Part shown: piece after piece, positions 45,024 through 54,448 of the stretch
Layout: each line of letters opens with the position of its first letter
How positions within the stretch are numbered: position 1 is the first letter of the stretch
Notes under the pieces: model-generated
Seen by the model: only the letters and a program-made list of their open reading frames with translations
What the model was told of the DNA's origin: nothing
The model's database searches: none
DNA from: Azospirillum oryzae
Lineage (GTDB): Bacteria > Pseudomonadota > Alphaproteobacteria > Azospirillales > Azospirillaceae
Direction of reading: 5' to 3'
DNA length: 64,000 nt
NCBI RefSeq assembly: GCF_900177515.1
Contig: NZ_FXAK01000007.1
Coordinates: forward strand, 434,001 to 498,000
Made by a program: the position numbers and the translations under genes

Positions 45024-48000
45024 TCAATGAAAATTGCGGCCCTTGGGAAATGGTCCTGCTGCGGGCCGGTCCTCCCCGGTCAGTTCGGCCAGCCGGTGGG
45101 TCAGGTCGATCAGCGATTCCACCCGCAGATGCATGACTCCCTCCTGGTTCTGCACCCGGCCGGTGGCGGCCATCAGCCGGGCGGTCATGATCGGGCGGCG
45201 GAAGGTCTCGAAGGCGTCGGGCATGACGACAAGGTTGGCCACTCCGGTCTCGTCCTCCAGCGTGATGAAGACGACGCCCTCGGCGCTACCCGGACGCTGG
45301 CGGACCAGGACGAGGCCGGCGGTGGTCAGGCGGCGGCCGTTGCGCGTCCCGGCCAGCCGCTCCGCCGGGGTGACGCCGGGCAGGCCGTCGCGCAGCAGGG
45401 CCAGCGGGTGGGCCTTCAGCGACAAGGACAGGCTGGTGTAGTCCATCACCACATGCTCCCCCAACGCCATGGCCGGCAGCGGCGCCTCTGGTTCCTCGGC
45501 GATCGGGCCGTCGAGGCGGGCGAACAGCGGCAGCGGCCGGTCGCCCAGCGCCCGCACCGCCCACAGCGCCGCCCGGCGGTCCAGCCCGACGGAGCGGAAG
45601 GCGTCGGCCTTCGCGAGCTTTTCCAGAGCCATGACCGGCAGGCGGGCGCGGCGCCACAAATCGTAGGGGTCGCGGTAGCCGCCGGCGCGGGAGAGGACGA
45701 TCGACTCGGCGTGCGACTCGGCGAAGCCCTTGATGAGGCGGAGGCCGAGGCGGAGGGACGAAGAGCCTTCCACCGCGCAATCCCATCCCGACACATTCAC
45801 ATCCGGCGGCAGCACCGTCACGCCGTGCTCGCGGGCGTCGCGGACGATCTGGGCCGGGGCGTAGAAGCCCATCGGCTGGCTGTTCAGCAGGGCGGCGGCG
45901 AAGATGGCGGGGTGGTGGCGCTTGATCCAGGCGGAGACATAGACAAGCAGTGCGAAGCTGGCGGCGTGGCTTTCCGGGAAGCCGTATTCGCCGAATCCTT
46001 CGATCTGCTGGAAACAGCGCTCGGCGAAGGCGGGGTCGCAGCCCCTGGCGGTCATGCCGGTGATGAACTTGTCGTGGAACAGGTGGACCTGCCCGGTCTT
46101 GCGGAAGGCGGCCATGGCGCGGCGCAGCCGGTCGGCCTCCTCGGCGCTGAAGCCGGCGCCGACCATGGCGATCTTCATCGCCTGTTCCTGGAACAGCGGC
46201 ACGCCCAGCGTCTTATGCAGCACCGGCTCCAGCGCCGGCATCGGATAGGTGATGTCCTCCGCCCCGCTGCGGCGGCGCAGGTAGGGATGGACCATGCCGC
46301 CCTGGATCGGGCCGGGGCGGACGATGGCGACCTCGATCACCAGATCGTAGAACTCCCGCGGGCGCAGCCGGGGCAGCATACTCATCTGCGCGCGGCTTTC
46401 GACCTGGAAAACGCCCAGGCTGTCGGCGCGGCAGAGCATGTCGTAGACCGCCGGGTCTTCCTTGGGCAGGCTGTCGAGCGTCCAGCGGTGCCCGTGCACC
46501 TGCTCGATCAGGTCGAAGGCCTTGCGCACGCAGGTCAGCATGCCCAGCGCCAGGATGTCGACCTTCAGGATGCCCAGCGCGTCGATGTCGTCCTTGTCCC
46601 ACTCGATGGTGGTGCGGTCCTCCATCGCCGCGTTGGCGACCGGGCAGAGGTCGGATAGCGGGCCGCGGGTGATGACGAAGCCGCCGACATGCTGCGACAG
46701 GTGGCGGGGGAAGCCCATCAGTTCCTGAGCCAGTTCCAGCGTGCGCCTGAGCCTGGGGTCGTCGGGATCGACGCCGAGCGAGCGGGCGCGCTCCTCGTCG
46801 ACGCCGTCGCGGCTCCAGCCCCAGATCGACCCGGTCAGCCGCGCCACCAGATCGGCCGACAGCCCCATCGCCTTGCCGACCTCGCGCAGGGCGCCGCGGG
46901 CGCGGTAGCGGATGACCGTGGCGGTCAAGCCGGCGCGGTGGCGGCCGTACTTCTTATAGATGTACTGGATCACCTCCTCGCGCCGCTCATGCTCGAAATC
47001 GACGTCGATGTCCGGCGGCTCGTTGCGGGCGGCGGAGATGAAGCGTTCGAACAGCAGGTCGAAGCGGGCGGGATCGACCGCGGTGATGCCCAGGCAATAG
47101 CAGACGGCGGAGTTGGCGGCACTGCCGCGCCCCTGGCAGAGGATGCCCTGGCCCTTCGCGAATCGGACGATGTCGTGGACGGTCAGGAAATAGGGGGCGT
47201 AGCGCAGTTCCCCGATCAGGGCCAGCTCATGCTCGACGGCGGCGCGGACCTTGTCGGGGACGCCGTCCGGATATTTGGTGGCCGCCCCTTCCCAGGTCAG
47301 GGTGACCAGCGTGTCCTGCGGGTCGCGGCCCTCCGCCACCTCGTCGGGGTATTCGTAGCGCAGCTCGTCCAACGAGAAGCGGCAGGCCTCGGCGATCTCC
47401 AGGGTGCGGGCGACGGCGTCGGGGTGGTCGCGGAACAGGCGGACCATCTCGACGGCCGGCTTCAGGTGGCGTTCGGCATTGGCGGACAGCCGCCAGCCGG
47501 CCTCGTCGATGGTGGTGTGGTGGCGGATGCAGGTCATCACGTCGGCCAGCGCCCGCCGCCCGGCGCCGTGATAGAGCACGTCGTTGGTGGCGACCAGCGG
47601 CACCCCTTCCGCCTCCGCCAGCCCGGCCAGCCAGCGCAGCCGCCGGGCATCGTCGCCCTGGTAGCGGTGGCTCGCCGCCAGATAGAGCTGCCCGCGCGCC
47701 AGCCCGCCGCGCCAGGCGCGCAGTTCGCGCAGGAACGACTCGTCGCGTTGGTTGGGACCGAGCAGCAGGAACAGCATGCCCTCGGCATGGGTCAGCACGT
47801 CGGCGCGGGCGATGAAGCATTCGCCCTTCGGCGCCCGCATCTTGCCCAGCGTCAGCAGCCGTGACAGCCGGGCGTAGGCGGCGCGGTCGGTCGGGTAGGC
47901 CAGCAGGCTGTCGGCGTCGGTCAGGTCGAGCCGGCAGCCGATCAGCGCCCGGATGCCCGCCTTCTTCGCCGCCGCATGCATCTGCACCACGCCGGCCAGC

Positions 48001-48131
48001 GAGTTGCGATCCGTCACCCCCATCGCCGCCAGCCCCAGCGCCGCCGCCGTCATCGCCAGCTCGTCAGGGTGCGAGGCCCCCTCCAGAAAGCTGAAGTTGG
48101 TGGCGACCTGCAACTCTGCGTAACGGATCAT
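45024..48131 (-). CDS. dnaE2: Error-prone DNA polymerase DnaE2 (ImuC)
   Basis: 1035-aa C-family polymerase used in SOS mutagenesis with ImuB. The PHP domain opens with YAELQVATNFSFLEGASHPDELAM; polymerase signatures include LCQGRGSAANSAVCYCLGIT, the catalytic acids in EPPDIDVDFEHERREEVIQY near 375, FPRHLSQHVGGFVI, and an OB-fold at the C-terminus (GVVFITLEDETGVANLVV). Length fits DnaE2 rather than DnaE1. No LexA box was found in the 120 bases upstream, unlike imuB. Start ATG at 48131. Confidence 0.97.
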   Translation of the reverse strand: MIRYAELQVATNFSFLEGASHPDELAMTAAALGLAAMGVTDRNSLAGVVQMHAAAKKAGIRALIGCRLDLTDADSLLAYPTDRAAYARLSRLLTLGKMRAPKGECFIARADVLTHAEGMLFLLLGPNQRDESFLRELRAWRGGLARGQLYLAASHRYQGDDARRLRWLAGLAEAEGVPLVATNDVLYHGAGRRALADVMTCIRHHTTIDEAGWRLSANAERHLKPAVEMVRLFRDHPDAVARTLEIAEACRFSLDELRYEYPDEVAEGRDPQDTLVTLTWEGAATKYPDGVPDKVRAAVEHELALIGELRYAPYFLTVHDIVRFAKGQGILCQGRGSAANSAVCYCLGITAVDPARFDLLFERFISAARNEPPDIDVDFEHERREEVIQYIYKKYGRHRAGLTATVIRYRARGALREVGKAMGLSADLVARLTGSIWGWSRDGVDEERARSLGVDPDDPRLRRTLELAQELMGFPRHLSQHVGGFVITRGPLSDLCPVANAAMEDRTTIEWDKDDIDALGILKVDILALGMLTCVRKAFDLIEQVHGHRWTLDSLPKEDPAVYDMLCRADSLGVFQVESRAQMSMLPRLRPREFYDLVIEVAIVRPGPIQGGMVHPYLRRRSGAEDITYPMPALEPVLHKTLGVPLFQEQAMKIAMVGAGFSAEEADRLRRAMAAFRKTGQVHLFHDKFITGMTARGCDPAFAERCFQQIEGFGEYGFPESHAASFALLVYVSAWIKRHHPAIFAAALLNSQPMGFYAPAQIVRDAREHGVTVLPPDVNVSGWDCAVEGSSSLRLGLRLIKGFAESHAESIVLSRAGGYRDPYDLWRRARLPVMALEKLAKADAFRSVGLDRRAALWAVRALGDRPLPLFARLDGPIAEEPEAPLPAMALGEHVVMDYTSLSLSLKAHPLALLRDGLPGVTPAERLAGTRNGRRLTTAGLVLVRQRPGSAEGVVFITLEDETGVANLVVMPDAFETFRRPIMTARLMAATGRVQNQEGVMHLRVESLIDLTHRLAELTGEDRPAAGPFPKGRNFH

Positions 48132-48250
48132 GGCAAGGCTCCCCGGCGCTGGCGGATGGGTGCGCGCGGGGATGATAGTCCGGAAATGGGATTGGTGTCA
48201 TTATTGTGGCAGGGGAGGGTTAGGGTGGAGCGCCCGCGACAGCCACGCCC

Positions 48251-48772
48251 TTACCCCAGATAGGACTCCACGCCCATGACGGAGAAGCCCTTGTTCTCCG
48301 GGAAGCGGGCGTTGACCTTTTCGCGGGCCTTCTTCTCGTCCAGCGCCCAGACCAGGAAGCGCCGGCCGCGTTTCCAGCTGTCCAGCGCGGTGGGGGTGAG
48401 GCCGGCGTTGACGCGGGAGGCGTATTCGATGTTGACCACCCGCAGCAGCCAGCCCTGGTCCTTCTGGGTGCGGCGGTCGTCCAGCACATAGATGCGGCGG
48501 TCGGCGGCGCCGGCGGCCTTCAGGCGCTGTTCGAGATCCTCGCAGCCCAGCTCGGCCATCGCCTTGCGGCGCTTGGCCTCGCGCAGGTCGCGGGCCTGCT
48601 GCAGCGTGACGCGGGCGATCTTCTTGATCCGCTCCACCTGCGCCTGCTTGCGCGACACGGCGGTGGCGATCCGCTCCTCCGAGGTCTTCAGGCGGCGCAG
48701 AGCCAGCAGCAGCGACACCGCCAGCGAGGCGAGGCCGACCAGACCGGCGAAGACGTAGGGCATGGTGTCCAT
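48251..48772 (-). CDS. Hypothetical membrane-anchored coiled-coil protein B
   Basis: 173-aa protein of unknown function. One N-terminal membrane helix (PYVFAGLVGLASLAVSLLLAL), then a basic coiled coil (SEERIATAVSRKQAQVERIKKIARVTL) and a small globular end (YVLDDRRTQKDQGWLLRVVNIEY ... RGRRFLVWALDEKKAREKV ... MGVESYLG). ATG 48772 is used; 48763 is also possible. It follows gene A by 14 bases on the same strand and shares its design of anchor, coil and compact tail. Confidence 0.7.
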   Translation of the reverse strand: MDTMPYVFAGLVGLASLAVSLLLALRRLKTSEERIATAVSRKQAQVERIKKIARVTLQQARDLREAKRRKAMAELGCEDLEQRLKAAGAADRRIYVLDDRRTQKDQGWLLRVVNIEYASRVNAGLTPTALDSWKRGRRFLVWALDEKKAREKVNARFPENKGFSVMGVESYLG

Positions 48773-48786
48773 GGCGCGTCCTCGTC

Positions 48787-49353
48787 TCAGCTGGCTTTGG
48801 CGACGGGCGTGTCGGCGGACAGGAACTCCTGCATCCGCGTCACCGCATAGCCGAAGGCGGGCGGATAGCGCCGTTCGATTTCCGTCCGCGCTTCCGCCAT
48901 CGAGCGCGCCCACACCTCGATCATTTGCGGCTGCGCCCAGCTGGGGTCGACCAGCGCGTGCTGGCTCTGCTGGGCGGCGCCGGTGCCGACATATTTGTTC
49001 ACGACCATGGCGACGTAGCAGGGGCTCCCCTGGACCTCCTCCCCGATCAGGCGGACCAGCCGCTCGCCGGACTGGCGCGCATCCTCGATCTGGCGTTCCA
49101 TCACCTTGCGGCGGCGCAGCACATCCTCGACCGCGCCGTCCAGTTCCTTCAGCTCGCGGATGCGGTCGCCGCGGCGGGCTTCGAACTTCGTCTCCATCTT
49201 GGCGCGGCGGGCGATGACGTCGCGCACCCCCTCCGACCCGTGGCGGCGCTCGATCGCGCGCTCACCCGTCACGATGACGAGCTTGCCGATGCCGAACCCC
49301 AGCCCCGACAACCCGAAGGCGGTGATCAGCGCGTTGCTAAAGTCCTGCCACAT
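48787..49353 (-). CDS. Hypothetical membrane-anchored coiled-coil protein A
   Basis: 188-aa protein of unknown function. An N-terminal weakly hydrophobic helix (ALITAFGLSGLGFGIGKLVIV) precedes a very charged coiled coil (ERRHGSEGVRDVIARRAKME, DRIRELKELDGAVEDVLRRR) and a C-terminal domain with SPCYVAMVVNKYVGTG and YPPAFGYAVTRMQEFL. Probably co-transcribed with gene B. Start ATG 49353 is preceded by AGGGGTTCGCAT; 49380 is an in-frame alternative. Confidence 0.7.
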   Translation of the reverse strand: MWQDFSNALITAFGLSGLGFGIGKLVIVTGERAIERRHGSEGVRDVIARRAKMETKFEARRGDRIRELKELDGAVEDVLRRRKVMERQIEDARQSGERLVRLIGEEVQGSPCYVAMVVNKYVGTGAAQQSQHALVDPSWAQPQMIEVWARSMAEARTEIERRYPPAFGYAVTRMQEFLSADTPVAKAS

Positions 49354-49489
49354 ATGCGAACCCCTGATCGGGAATGCCATCCGGGTGGATGCTTCTGATC
49401 CTAAGGATTACCCCCTAGCTTGCCACGGTTCAATCGCGGTGCTGTAACGATATTTCACATGAAACATGCCGGTGGAGGTGGCGGCGGCC

Positions 49490-50548
49490 TCATCCCTCCG
49501 CCCGTTCCACCCGGTTGCGGCCGGCCTGCTTGGCGGCCTGCAGCGCATGCTCGGCGCGGTGCAGGGTCTGTTCGACGCCGGGTTCATTGGGCAGCCAGCC
49601 GGCGACGCCGATGCTGGCGGTGATCGGGATCGCCCGCTCCTCCACCGGGATCGGGCTGTCGGCCAGAGCGGCGCGCACCCGCTCCGCCACCACCGCGCTG
49701 CCGGCCCCGTCGGTTTCCGGCAGCAGCACGACGAACTCCGCCCCGCCGGAGCGGGCGATATGGTCGGAGATGCGCAGCGCCGCCCGCACCCGCTTCACCA
49801 CAGCGCGCAGGACGGCATCGCCGACGGTGTCGCCATGGGCGTCGTTGACCGCCTTGAAGCCGTCGAGGTCGAGCAGGAAGACGCCGAGATGCCGGCCATA
49901 GCGGCGCGCCCGCGCCAGCTCCGCCGCCGCCAGTTCCAGGAAGCGGCGGCGGTTCCACACGCCGGTCAGCGGGTCCAGCGTCGCCATGCGGTTCAGACGG
50001 ACGGTCGCCTCCTCCAGCGCGCGGCTGCGCTCGGCGAGCCGGCGTTCCAGATCCGCCAGTTCGGCATAGGCCCGCAGCGCCGTGACCACGCTGGTGAACA
50101 GGCGGCGGGCGGTCAGTTCCGTCTTCGCGGTATAGCCGTCGATCTCATAGGCAAGGACCAGATCCTCCTCCGGCACGCGGGCCGGCTGGCCGGTGCGCAG
50201 GACGATGCGGACGGCGCGGTTGCCCAGATCCTGGCGGATGCGGCGGACCAGCTGCAGGCCGGCATCCTCGGTCTCCATCACCACGTCGAGCAGGATGACG
50301 GCGATGTCCGGGGTGTCGCGCAGGATCCGCTCCGCCTCCGCCGCGCTGGTGCAGTCGAGCAGGCGGACGGGACGGTCGCGGAAGCGCAGCCGGGCGAGCG
50401 CCAGCCGGGTGACGGCATGCACCTCCGGCTCGTCGTCGGCGACCAGCACCAGCCAGGGCGGAGCGACGGGATCGGCGGCACCCGCCGCGGCGGAGGCGTC
50501 CCGCGGGTCGGGAGACTCGTCCGAGGCGAACAGGAGATCATTGGACAT
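49490..50548 (-). CDS. Receiver-GGDEF protein with degenerate GGDEF motif
   Basis: 352-aa response regulator. The receiver (30-150) has acidic Asp38-Asp39, phospho-acceptor Asp88 in VILLDVVMETEDAG, and Lys142; the IVLRTGQP and YTAKTELT phrases resemble the extended receivers found before DUF3369. A coiled linker (160-185) leads to a GGDEF domain with LDPLTGVWNRR and LDLDGFKAVNDAHG intact, but the signature is Gly-Gly-Ala-Glu-Phe at 268-272, with Ala in place of the catalytic Asp/Glu. The inhibitory-site RISD (259-262) is kept. Loss of diguanylate cyclase activity with retained c-di-GMP binding is plausible. Confidence 0.9.
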   Translation of the reverse strand: MSNDLLFASDESPDPRDASAAAGAADPVAPPWLVLVADDEPEVHAVTRLALARLRFRDRPVRLLDCTSAAEAERILRDTPDIAVILLDVVMETEDAGLQLVRRIRQDLGNRAVRIVLRTGQPARVPEEDLVLAYEIDGYTAKTELTARRLFTSVVTALRAYAELADLERRLAERSRALEEATVRLNRMATLDPLTGVWNRRRFLELAAAELARARRYGRHLGVFLLDLDGFKAVNDAHGDTVGDAVLRAVVKRVRAALRISDHIARSGGAEFVVLLPETDGAGSAVVAERVRAALADSPIPVEERAIPITASIGVAGWLPNEPGVEQTLHRAEHALQAAKQAGRNRVERAEG

Positions 50549-50805
50549 GGCTGCCGGCTCGGAACTGTCCACGCTACACGCAAGGATAGAACCACGCCGT
50601 TGCCGTCGATGCAACGGTGCCGAGTGCCGCGCCCGCCCTATATCGTTTCGAACCATGTGCGGCGGATTTGGCCCTGAATCCGGCGGCGCATTTGTTGGGG
50701 GATCGCTTGGGGCCGGTGGCGCGTTTCGCCATTCGGGGCTTGCGCGGCGACGCCAAGCCACCTTAGGCATGGCCGTGCATACGAAACGATCGGAGCGGAC
50801 CGGGT

Positions 50806-52698
50806 ATGGAAGCAAGCATGGACGGGCGGGAGCATGCGGCAAAGCTGCGCGCGCTCGCGCTGGGGGCGCTGGGTGTCGTCTATGGCGACATCGGCACCAG
50901 CCCGCTCTACACGCTGCGCGAATGCCTGACCGAGGGCGGCGGCTTCCCGCTGACGCCCGAGGTCATCCTGGGCGTGCTGTCGCTGATCTTCTGGGCGCTG
51001 ATCATCACGGTGACGGTGAAATACGTCGTCTTCATCATGCGCGCCGACAACCAGGGCGAGGGCGGCATCCTGGCGCTGACCGCGCTGGCCCTGCGCGGCA
51101 TGCGGCCGGGACACCGGCGCACCGGCATGGTGATGGCGATCGGCGTGATGGGCGCCTCGCTGTTCTACGGCGACAGCCTGATCACGCCTGCGATCTCCGT
51201 GCTGAGCGCGGTGGAGGGGCTGCATGTCGTGGCGCCGGCGCTGGACGCCTATGTCATCCCGATCACGCTGACCATCCTGATCGGGCTGTTCGTCCTGCAG
51301 CGCTTCGGCACCGAGAGGGTCGGCAAGCTGTTCGGGCCGGTGATGCTGGTGTGGTTCGCGACGCTGGCGGCGCTGGGTCTCGGGCAGATCGTCCGCTATC
51401 CCGGCGTGCTGGGTGCAGTATGGCCCGGCCATGCGGTGGAGATGCTGTTCAACCACGGCTGGCACGGCTTCCTGCTGCTGGGCGCCGTGGTGCTGGCGGT
51501 GACGGGAGCGGAGGCGCTCTATGCCGACATGGGCCATTTCGGCCGCAAGCCGATCCGCGGCGCCTGGTACGTCATCGTGCTGCCGTCGCTGCTGCTGTGC
51601 TATTTCGGCCAGGGCGCCCTTCTGCTGCACGAACCGGAGGCGATCGAGAACCCCTTCTTCCATCTGGCGCCGGACTGGGCGCAGGTGCCGCTTCTGCTGC
51701 TGGCGACCGCCGCCACCATCATCGCCGGGCAGGCGGTGATCTCCGGCGCCTATTCGGTGACGCTGCAGGCGATGCATCTGCGCTATCTGCCGCGGATGGA
51801 GGTGATGCACACCTCGGAGCACGAGAAGGGCCAGATCTACATGCCGCAGCTGACCTGGCTGCTGCTGGCCGGGGTCATCGTGCTGGTGCTGAGCTTCCAG
51901 ACCTCCAGCAACCTCGCCGCCGCCTACGGCATCGCGGTGACCGGCACGATGGTGGCGACCACGCTGCTGGCCTACAAGGTGGCGCGCTCGCTCGGCCGCT
52001 GGAAGCTGTGGCAGGCGGTGCTGGCGCTGGTGGTGTTCCTGTCGGTCGATCTCGCCTTTTTCCTGTCCAACCTGATCAAGGTGGAGGAGGGCGGCTGGTT
52101 CCCGCTGGTGGTCGGCGGGATGGTCTTCCTGCTGATGGCGACGTGGCGGCGCGGGCGCGAGGTGGTGCGCAAGCGGCTGGCCGAGGACGCGCTGCCCTTC
52201 GACATGCTGCTGGAGCGGCTGAAGGGCGGGTCGGTGCAGCGGGTGCAGGGCACCGCCGTCTTCCTGACCGGCAACCCGCGCGGCCTGCCGCCGGGGCTGC
52301 TGCACAGCCTGAAGCACTACAAGGTGCTGCACCAGCGGGTCGTGCTGCTGACCGTCGACATCGAGGACGTGCCCCATGTGCCGGACGACCAGCGCTTCGA
52401 GCTGAAGGCGCTGTCCGCCGGCTTCTTCCGGCTGATCGTCCATTTCGGCTTCAAGGACGAGCCCGACATCCCGCTGGCGCTGGAAACCCGGCGCATTCCA
52501 GGATTGCCGTTCGAGCCGATGGAGACGACCTATTTCGTCAGCCGCGAGACGCTGATCCGCACCCACGGCAAATCCGGCCTGCCGCGCTGGCAGGAACCGC
52601 TGTTCATCTTCCTGTCGAAGCTGTCGTCCAGCGCGTCGGAGTATTTCTGCATCCCGCCCAACCGGGTGGTCGAGCTGGGCATGCAGTTGGAGATTTAG
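50806..52698 (+). CDS. kup: KUP-type potassium uptake protein
   Basis: 630-aa potassium-proton symporter of the inner membrane, standard length with twelve membrane helices in the first 430 residues and a cytoplasmic tail. Hallmarks: ALGVVYGDIGTSPLYTLREC near 17-36, DNQGEGGILALTALA near 79-93, FYGDSLITPAISVLSAVEGL near 119-138, GAEALYADMGHFGRKPI near 225-241, and IFLSKLSSSASEYFCIPPNRVVELG at the end. The ATG at 50806 is used. The 257 bases upstream contain no gene that I can support. Confidence 0.97.
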   Translation: MEASMDGREHAAKLRALALGALGVVYGDIGTSPLYTLRECLTEGGGFPLTPEVILGVLSLIFWALIITVTVKYVVFIMRADNQGEGGILALTALALRGMRPGHRRTGMVMAIGVMGASLFYGDSLITPAISVLSAVEGLHVVAPALDAYVIPITLTILIGLFVLQRFGTERVGKLFGPVMLVWFATLAALGLGQIVRYPGVLGAVWPGHAVEMLFNHGWHGFLLLGAVVLAVTGAEALYADMGHFGRKPIRGAWYVIVLPSLLLCYFGQGALLLHEPEAIENPFFHLAPDWAQVPLLLLATAATIIAGQAVISGAYSVTLQAMHLRYLPRMEVMHTSEHEKGQIYMPQLTWLLLAGVIVLVLSFQTSSNLAAAYGIAVTGTMVATTLLAYKVARSLGRWKLWQAVLALVVFLSVDLAFFLSNLIKVEEGGWFPLVVGGMVFLLMATWRRGREVVRKRLAEDALPFDMLLERLKGGSVQRVQGTAVFLTGNPRGLPPGLLHSLKHYKVLHQRVVLLTVDIEDVPHVPDDQRFELKALSAGFFRLIVHFGFKDEPDIPLALETRRIPGLPFEPMETTYFVSRETLIRTHGKSGLPRWQEPLFIFLSKLSSSASEYFCIPPNRVVELGMQLEI

Positions 52699-52800
52699 GG
52701 CAGAGTGGCGGTCAGACTTTGCCGGCCAGATTTTACCGGTGAGGCGGCGGGCGGGGGCAGATTGTGCCGCCCCCGCCCGAAGACCGCCCGCCTCATGCCG

Positions 52801-53055
52801 CTACCAGACTATCGAGACCGGCGGCTTGTAGGCGGAGGCGGCGAACATCTGCCGCACCGCCAGTTCCAGCTTGATCTGCGCCTCCGACTTCTTGACGAAG
52901 GACAGGTCGATGTCGCCCAGGGACTTCACCACGCAGCCGGAGCGGCTGAGATTGCGGAGCGCCGCCTGGGACGCCTGCTGTTTTTCCTCGGGGATGGCGG
53001 TGACGGTGGCCGATCCCTCCGGCGGCCGGACGACGTAGAGGTCGAATTTCGGCAT
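52801..53055 (-). CDS. Small hypothetical protein, 84 aa
   Basis: 84-aa soluble protein of unknown function, starting at the ATG at 53055. Strand-helix pattern (KFDLYVVRPPEGSATVTAIP, then SQAALRNLSRSGCVVKSLGDID, then KLELAVRQMFAASA). Single Cys. It stands alone between kup (convergent) and a lipoprotein gene on the same strand. Codon use fits the neighbours. Confidence 0.6.
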   Translation of the reverse strand: MPKFDLYVVRPPEGSATVTAIPEEKQQASQAALRNLSRSGCVVKSLGDIDLSFVKKSEAQIKLELAVRQMFAASAYKPPVSIVW

Positions 53056-53137
53056 GGGCACTCTCCGTTCTGACGAAAGGTCGAGTGCCCATCGCAAGGG
53101 CCGGGCCAACTCCTATGCGGAGGTCAGCGCCGCGAAA

Positions 53138-53734
53138 TCACCGCCGGACCATCGGCGCCAGATCCTTGCGGATGCCGGCGTCCAGGCGGGCGTTCAGGTC
53201 CTCCATCATCCGGCGGGTGATGTCGAGGAAGGTGGCCTCGCGGTCGGCCAGCGAGATGTTCTCCGCCACGGTGGTGGAGTGGGTGACGGTGGAGCGGGTC
53301 ACGCCGCGGAAACCGCCGTTGCCGGTGTCCGGCACTTCGCCGGTGATCTCCACCTCGATCCGGCCGTCATAGCGCTGGGCTTGGTCGTTGGTGAAATAGC
53401 CGGTGAGGCCCTTCTTGGTGGGCAACGGCACCTCGACGATGCTGGCATCGCGGATGGTGACGCGCACGCGGCCACCCCCGCCGGCCGCCTGCAGCCGCTC
53501 CGCCGCCCAGCGCCGCACCGCTTCCACCGGCGGAACGGCGGAGCGGTTCTCCACATGCTTGCCGCCGACAGGCCGATAGGCGTCGACCACGTCGATGGTG
53601 CCGGCATTCAGCACGATCGGCCCGAAATTGGAGAAATCGACCGGCCGCGGCGCCGGCCGCGGCGGCGCGCTCTGGCAAGCGGCAAGCAGGAGGGTGGCCA
53701 TTCCGGCGGCAAGGGCAAAGCGGCGCGACAGCAT
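53138..53734 (-). CDS. Putative lipoprotein, 198 aa
   Basis: Lipoprotein with a short basic n-region and a good lipobox (ATLLLAAC, Cys at residue 20). The mature part begins with a Pro/Arg linker, then NFGPIVLNAGTIDVVDAY, a domain with helix AVRRWAAERLQAAGG and strands VRVTIRDASIVEVPL and GRIEVEITGEVP, and ends FLDITRRMMEDLNARLDAGIRKDL. The layout recalls periplasmic lipoproteins that bind outer-membrane or peptidoglycan partners, but I cannot name a family. Start ATG 53734. Confidence 0.8.
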   Translation of the reverse strand: MLSRRFALAAGMATLLLAACQSAPPRPAPRPVDFSNFGPIVLNAGTIDVVDAYRPVGGKHVENRSAVPPVEAVRRWAAERLQAAGGGGRVRVTIRDASIVEVPLPTKKGLTGYFTNDQAQRYDGRIEVEITGEVPDTGNGGFRGVTRSTVTHSTTVAENISLADREATFLDITRRMMEDLNARLDAGIRKDLAPMVRR

Positions 53735-53857
53735 GGGGGCTCCGGGTGAGGGAGGGTGGTTGGAAGACTGCGCCGCACTATAGCCGGCAAGGCGGAGGGG
53801 TGCATCACGCCTATTCCGGCGAATTCCCATATGGAATGCGTCGACCTTGCGAGGGGG

Positions 53858-54166
53858 TCAGGACAGGTCGCCGAGCAGGGCCGGCAGGTCGCGGGCGCCA
53901 TGAAGAATGCGGACGATCAACGGCGGCCGGCGTTCGGCATTGTAGACGATGATGTAGGGAAAGCCGGTCAGGCTGACGAAGCGATAGGAGGGCTCGGCCA
54001 GTTCAGGGCGGGGCGTTCCGACCAACGGATGAGTGCCGATGCGATTTGCCGTCCGGGCGACGGTATCGCGCAAGGCGCGGGCAGCGCCGGGATTGTCCCG
54101 GGCGATCCAGCGGATTGCCTCCAGCAGGTCGCGACGCGCCGCCGGCGACAGCAACGCGGCGGTCAT
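53858..54166 (-). CDS. parE: ParE/RelE-family toxin
   Basis: 102-aa toxin-fold protein: LLSPAARRDLLEAIRWIARDNP near 5-24 and YRFVSLTGFPYIIVYNAERRPPLIVRILHGARDLPALL near 61-98, the standard ParE/RelE pattern with the C-terminal ILHGARD. ParE toxins act on gyrase, RelE toxins on ribosome-bound mRNA; the ParD partner favours ParE. Its start overlaps the antitoxin stop by four bases (ATGA). Confidence 0.93.
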   Translation of the reverse strand: MTAALLSPAARRDLLEAIRWIARDNPGAARALRDTVARTANRIGTHPLVGTPRPELAEPSYRFVSLTGFPYIIVYNAERRPPLIVRILHGARDLPALLGDLS

Positions 54167-54426
54167 TGATCGCGGGAGTGGGGGCCGGATTCGATGATTG
54201 CGTCCGCTTCGGCCAGGACGTCGTCGATGGCGATGCTGCCGTCGCGGTCGGCTTCGGCCTCGGCCTGGAGCAGCATGGTGTTGAAGCTCTGCCGCCGCTC
54301 TTCGGCTTCCTGCAGCAGCCGCAGGCCGGAACGCACCACTTCGCTCACATTGTTGTAGCGTCCGCCTTCGACACAGTCGCGGGCGAACCGTTCCAACTCC
54401 GGAGTCAGATGCACGTTGGTCGCCAT
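54163..54426 (-). CDS. parD: ParD-family antitoxin
   Basis: 87-aa ribbon-helix-helix antitoxin: ATNVHLTPELERFARDCVEGGRYNNVSEVVRSGLRLLQEAEER spans residues 2-44, followed by an acidic C-terminal part that would wrap the toxin. ATG 54426 is used with AGGGG upstream; 54435 would sit on that ribosome site. A palindrome upstream is the likely autoregulatory operator. Confidence 0.93.
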   Translation of the reverse strand: MATNVHLTPELERFARDCVEGGRYNNVSEVVRSGLRLLQEAEERRQSFNTMLLQAEAEADRDGSIAIDDVLAEADAIIESGPHSRDQ

Positions 54427-54448
54427 CGCCGTCATTCCCCTGAGGGTC

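Noticed and set aside
48132-48250. LexA box upstream of dnaE2
   Set aside because: I searched both strands for GTTC-N7-GTTC and found none; SOS control of dnaE2 cannot be claimed from this window.
50642-50789. ATCGTTTCG and CGAAACGAT inverted 9-mers between the GGDEF gene and kup
   Set aside because: They are 130 bases apart with no other symmetry; too weak to call an element.
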